Shown one piece after another: positions 61,194 through 64,000 of a stretch of 64,000 bases of DNA. A model generated the notes under the pieces. That model did not search any database and was not told the origin of the DNA. It saw nothing but the letters and a program-made list of their open reading frames with translations. Each line of letters starts with the position of its first letter. The stretch's first letter is position 1. Location of the stretch: NCBI GenBank assembly GCA_944320955.1, contig CALUJL010000014.1:110657-174656 (forward strand). The letters run 5' to 3'. The stretch is from an uncultured Bacteroidaceae bacterium. GTDB lineage: Bacteria; Bacteroidota; Bacteroidia; Bacteroidales; Bacteroidaceae. The position numbers and the translations under genes were made by a program.

Positions 61194-62255
61194 ATGGAAA
61201 AACAAGATATCCGCATCTGCTGCAGCCTGGGCGACGAACCCGCCCGCATCGTCCGCAGCAAAGACTACGACCGGCTCTTCATCCTGACCGACGAAAACAC
61301 CGAGCTCCACAGCCTCCCCCTCCTGAAAGAAGCACTGCAAGACATACCCTTCACTCCCGTATCCATCCCCGCGGGCGACCTCCACAAGAACATCGACACG
61401 CTCTCCTCCGTCTGGACCGCCCTGAGCCAGGGCGGCGCCTCCCGCAAGTCCCTGCTCCTCAACCTGGGCGGGGGCATGGTGACGGACCTGGGAGGCTTTG
61501 CCGCCGCTACCTTCAAGCGCGGCATCCGCTACGCCAACCTCCCCACCACGCTGCTCTCCATGGTGGACGCCGCCGTGGGAGGCAAGACGGGCATCAACTT
61601 CTGCGGGCTGAAAAACGAAGTGGGCGCTTTCTGCCCCGCCGACACCGTGCTCATCTGCACCCAGTTCCTCCACACACTCGACCGCCGCAACCTCGCCTCC
61701 GGCTATGCCGAAATGCTCAAACACGGGCTCATCAGCACCCGCGCCCACTGGGCCGAACTCCTCAAGCGGCAGCCCGGCGACACCTCCGATGCCGGACAAC
61801 TCACCCGCCTCATCGAGGAATCCGTCCGCATCAAGGAGCGCATCGTCAGCCAAGACCCCTACGAAAAAGGCCTCCGCAAGGCGCTCAACCTCGGGCACAC
61901 CGTGGGGCACGCCTTCGAGAGCTTCACCTTCCACACCGACCACCCCGCCCTCCACGGCTACGCCGTAGCCTGGGGACTCGTCTGCGAGCTCTACCTCTCG
62001 GCCCGGCTCACCGGCTTCCCCACCGAAGCCCTGCACCAGACCACACGCTTCATCCACGAACACTGGGGACACCTCACCTTCAGCTGCGACGACTACCCCG
62101 CACTCTACTCCCTCATGCTCCACGACAAAAAGAACACCGGCGGCACCATCAACTTCACCCTCCTGCGCGACATAGGCGACATAGCCCTCAACCAGACCGC
62201 CGGCCGCGACCTCATCTACGAAGCCCTCGACTACTACCGCGAAACCTGCGAATGA
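61194..62255 (+). CDS. aroB: 3-Dehydroquinate synthase
   Basis: AroB cyclises DAHP to 3-dehydroquinate, the second step of the shikimate pathway, using NAD and zinc. The 353-residue protein has the NAD-binding LNLGGGMVTDLGGFAAATFKRG, NLPTTLLSMVDAAVGGKTGIN, and the metal ligands in SGYAEMLKHGLI (Glu), NLGHTVGHAFE (His) and a later HGYAVAWGL (His). Its stop overlaps the start of the next gene (ATGA). Confidence 0.96.
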   Translation: MEKQDIRICCSLGDEPARIVRSKDYDRLFILTDENTELHSLPLLKEALQDIPFTPVSIPAGDLHKNIDTLSSVWTALSQGGASRKSLLLNLGGGMVTDLGGFAAATFKRGIRYANLPTTLLSMVDAAVGGKTGINFCGLKNEVGAFCPADTVLICTQFLHTLDRRNLASGYAEMLKHGLISTRAHWAELLKRQPGDTSDAGQLTRLIEESVRIKERIVSQDPYEKGLRKALNLGHTVGHAFESFTFHTDHPALHGYAVAWGLVCELYLSARLTGFPTEALHQTTRFIHEHWGHLTFSCDDYPALYSLMLHDKKNTGGTINFTLLRDIGDIALNQTAGRDLIYEALDYYRETCE

Positions 62256-62929
62256 AGAGCCGCCCCATGGAAATACTCGTCTCCCCCGGGCTGCGCGCCC
62301 TCTGCCCCGACTTCTGCGGCGCGGCCCTCCTGGCCCCGGCCGTCAATACCCCCGCCTGCCCCGCCCTCTGGCAGGAAATAGACGCCCTCAGCCAAGAACT
62401 CCGCACCCGCTTCACCCCCGAGAGCCTCAAGCAGTGGCCCCCCGTAGAGTCCACCCGCCGCGCCTACCGCCTCCTCGGCAAAGACCCCAGCCGCTACCGC
62501 CCCTCCGGCGAGGCACTCATACGCCGCGTCCTCACCGGACGCCCCCTCTACCGCATCCACACGCTGGCCGACCTCGTAAACCTCGCCAGCATGGCCCACG
62601 GCTACAGCATCGGCGGCTTCGATGCCGACAAAATACGCGGCCCGCGCCTCACCCTCGGCATAGGCCGCGCCGGAGAACCCTACGAGGGCATAGGCCGCGG
62701 GGCGCTCAATATCGAGAATCTACCCGTCTACCGCGACGAAGAGGGCGATATAGGCACCCCCACCAGCGACCACGAACGCACCAAGCTCAGCCTCGACACC
62801 CGAAACATCCTCATCCTCGTCAACGGCTACGACGGCAACCGCGACGCCGTCCTGCAGACCGCCCGCTACGCCCTCTCCCTCCTCCGGCGCCACGCATCCT
62901 CCCCCGGCGGCACCATCAGCCTCTACTGA
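62252..62929 (+). CDS. B3/B4 tRNA-binding domain protein
   Basis: The 225-residue protein (start MKSRPMEILVSPGLRALCP) resembles the B3/B4 editing domain of phenylalanyl-tRNA synthetase beta subunit as a free-standing protein: ESTRRAYRLLGKDPSRYRPSGEALIRRV, DLVNLASMAHGYSIGGFDADKI, TSDHERTKLSLDTRNILILVNG. Such proteins may act in trans on mischarged tRNA, but this is not shown here. The start overlaps aroB by 4 bp, so the two are translationally coupled. Confidence 0.88.
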   Translation: MKSRPMEILVSPGLRALCPDFCGAALLAPAVNTPACPALWQEIDALSQELRTRFTPESLKQWPPVESTRRAYRLLGKDPSRYRPSGEALIRRVLTGRPLYRIHTLADLVNLASMAHGYSIGGFDADKIRGPRLTLGIGRAGEPYEGIGRGALNIENLPVYRDEEGDIGTPTSDHERTKLSLDTRNILILVNGYDGNRDAVLQTARYALSLLRRHASSPGGTISLY

Positions 62930-62973
62930 CCCGCCGCCCCGGCGCCGCCCGCGGCCTCCTGCAGCCCTTCTCC

Positions 62974-63041
62974 CCAAAAGCCCTGCCGCTTCTGCCGGAA
63001 AGTCCCTCCGCTTTTCCCCGCAAGCGGCAGGGCTTTTTCCG
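62974..63041 (+). terminator. Terminator built from 22-nt repeat units
   Basis: Three units (62976, 62998, 63020) lie in exact register. Unit 1 (forward core CCCTGCCG) and unit 3 (inverted core CGGCAGGG) form a perfect 14-bp stem, AAGCCCTGCCGCTT (62978-62991) with its complement (63022-63035), followed by TTT. It is positioned to end the aroB operon. The rest of the 287-bp gap to the tRNA holds nothing else but the tRNA promoter. Confidence 0.82.
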
Positions 63042-63167
63042 TCCGCCCGCAGCAACAGCGAGCACACATCCGCAACATTTATGGGGAAATCCAAGCGGAA
63101 ATAGAGGGAAACAGACAAAAAACATCAAAAAAAAGCCCCGACGCTTGGAGAATGCGAAAACTATCGC

Positions 63168-63175
63168 TACCTTTG
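63168..63175 (+). promoter_or_regulatory. -7 promoter element of the tRNA gene
   Basis: TACCTTTG, 41 bp before the mature tRNA 5' end. Confidence 0.6.
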
Positions 63176-63216
63176 CCCCCGCTTTTCAGAAAGAAGCGCA
63201 GCGCACAGTCGTTGCA

Positions 63217-63291
63217 CGGGGTGTAGCTCAGCCCGGTTAGAGTACGCGTCTGGGGGGCGTGTGGTCGCTGGTTCGAATCCAGTCACCCCGA
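63217..63291 (+). tRNA. tRNA-Pro (GGG)
   Basis: Acceptor stem CGGGGTG pairs with CACCCCG. The D arm contains AGCTCAG and GGTTAGAG. The anticodon loop CTGGGGG places GGG at positions 34-36, and the T arm is CTGGTTCGAATCCAG. The discriminator base is A. CCA is not encoded (the gene is followed by CTG). Confidence 0.95.
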
Positions 63292-63304
63292 CTGAAAAGA
63301 AACC

Positions 63305-63343
63305 AAGGAGTCAGGCCGAAAGACTTGGCTCCTTGTTCTTTTT
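63305..63343 (+). terminator. Terminator of the tRNA gene
   Basis: AAGGAGTCA pairs with TTGGCTCCTT (with G-T pairs) and is followed by GTTCTTTTT. Confidence 0.8.
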
Positions 63344-63382
63344 CCTATCTCACCCCGCAACAAGACACCACTTCCTACCGCC

Positions 63383-63895
63383 ATGCCACGCAAACGACCT
63401 ACCGTAGCCCTGATCTACGACTTCGACGGGACACTCTCGCCCGGCAACATGCAGGAATTCGGCTTCATACAAGCCATCGGGAAAGACCCCGCCGAATTCT
63501 GGGAGCGGAGCAACCGCCTCTCGAAAGAGAACGACGCCAACAGCATTCTGACTTACATGTACCTCATGCTCCGCGAGGCAAAGGCCGGCGACGTCTCCCT
63601 GCGCCGCGAATCGTTCCGCCGCTTCGGCGCACAGGTGGAGCTGTTCGAAGGGGTGGGGGAGTGGTTCTCCCTCGTCAACGGCTACGGGCGCTCCATCGGC
63701 CTGAACGTGAAACACTATATCAACTCTTCGGGACTGAAAGAAATGATCGAAGGCACGCCCATCGCCCGCGAGTTCGAGAACATCTACGCCTGCTCGTTCC
63801 TCTACGATGTGGACGGCGTGGCCTACTGGCCGGCAGTGGCCGTGGACTATACGGCCAAGACCCAATTCCTCTTCAAGGGGACTTCTATAAATTAA
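63383..63895 (+). CDS. HAD-family hydrolase, truncated by an insertion
   Basis: The protein begins MPRKRPTVALIYDFDGTLSPGNMQ, with the nucleophile Asp in DFDGT (HAD motif I), and continues SSGLKEMIEGTPIAREFENI (motif II Ser region). The family I recall from Bacteroides is about 275 residues, with motif III/IV (GDGTTD) in the missing second half. Here the match stops at KTQFLFK (base 63877) and GTSIN-stop follows, in sequence that becomes abruptly AT-rich. Without the metal-binding Asp motif the product is probably inactive. Confidence 0.8.
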   Translation: MPRKRPTVALIYDFDGTLSPGNMQEFGFIQAIGKDPAEFWERSNRLSKENDANSILTYMYLMLREAKAGDVSLRRESFRRFGAQVELFEGVGEWFSLVNGYGRSIGLNVKHYINSSGLKEMIEGTPIAREFENIYACSFLYDVDGVAYWPAVAVDYTAKTQFLFKGTSIN

Positions 63896-64000
63896 ATCCC
63901 TGATTATAAGTTGCATAAGCGGATAAAATGCTTATATTTGCAGAAACAGACAAAATAATCATTGATCATGAACAAGTTAAGCCGCTATCGCAAGTTACGC
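63878..64000 (+). mobile_element. Left end of a probable insertion sequence (continues beyond the window)
   Basis: From 63878 the sequence is AT-rich and unrelated to the HAD gene. It has its own -7 element TATATTTG (63933-63940) and an open frame from the ATG at 63968. The presumed left end starts near GGGACTTCTATAAATTAAAT. The right end is not in view, so the family and target duplication cannot be determined. Confidence 0.6.
63968..64000 (+). CDS. Probable transposase, first 11 codons
   Basis: ATG at 63968 opens a frame, MNKLSRYRKLR, which runs to the window edge. The basic start and position 28 bp after a -7 element inside the element fit a transposase, but 11 codons cannot identify the family. 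Confidence 0.4.
   Translation, partial: MNKLSRYRKLR

Overview
The window is a GC-rich stretch of a Bacteroidales chromosome, most like the Bacteroidaceae/Prevotellaceae group. The evidence is the promoter type (many starts are preceded by TAnnTTTG, the Bacteroidetes -7 element, and Shine-Dalgarno sites are not obvious), a hybrid two-component regulator beside a glycoside hydrolase, T9SS-like C-termini, a GT117/DUF2723 protein, and gene orders that I recognise from Bacteroides: DUF1599, DoxX-like, tpiA, SPOR, folE; pdxJ, exbB, exbD, tonB, DJ-1, ispD, recG divergent from nadK; mnmG, uvrC, dtd, mazG-like, deoC. These are inferences from memory of families; no search was run.

Layout. 1-5.8 kb: 3' part of an alpha-galactosidase-like secreted enzyme and the hybrid regulator that probably controls its locus. 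5.8-11.1 kb: queG, a NodB deacetylase and a GT117 membrane protein. 11.3-17.0 kb: an RNA methyltransferase-like gene, two tandem paralogous acyltransferases and a stand-alone AICAR transformylase. 17.4-26.1 kb: tyrS, an AT-rich secreted orphan, a FISUMP-like lipoprotein, and the folE/SPOR/tpiA/DUF1599 operon, in which tpiA is open in frame with the upstream membrane gene, followed by a LysM-M23 peptidase. 26.5-32.9 kb: one long leftward operon from pdxJ to recG. 33-45 kb: nadK, tatD, mnmG, a perfect parS site, uvrC, dtd, mazG-like, deoC, a polyprenyl synthase and polA. 45-56 kb: two leftward operons of secreted surface proteins (FAS1-like, beta-helix, T9SS-like) with a small XRE-like regulator between them. 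56-64 kb: a radical SAM protein, a possible 29-residue gene, a large outer-membrane barrel protein, aroB, a B3/B4-domain protein, tRNA-Pro and a HAD gene cut by an incoming mobile element at the window edge.

The outstanding feature is a dispersed family of arrays built on a 22-nt quasi-palindromic unit (arm GGAAAAG, 8-nt core such as CGCTGCAT, arm CTTTTCC). I count 17 arrays between genes or at gene edges and three inside genes (ispD, tatD, tonB). Within arrays the register is held at exactly 22 nt for up to seven units, even where single units have decayed or are inverted. Several arrays form terminator hairpins, two appear to supply a -33 box to a promoter, and the copies in ispD and tatD read as extra protein segments. 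A second signal is a pair of 19-bp palindromic operators, again spaced 22 bp, upstream of both surface-protein operons.
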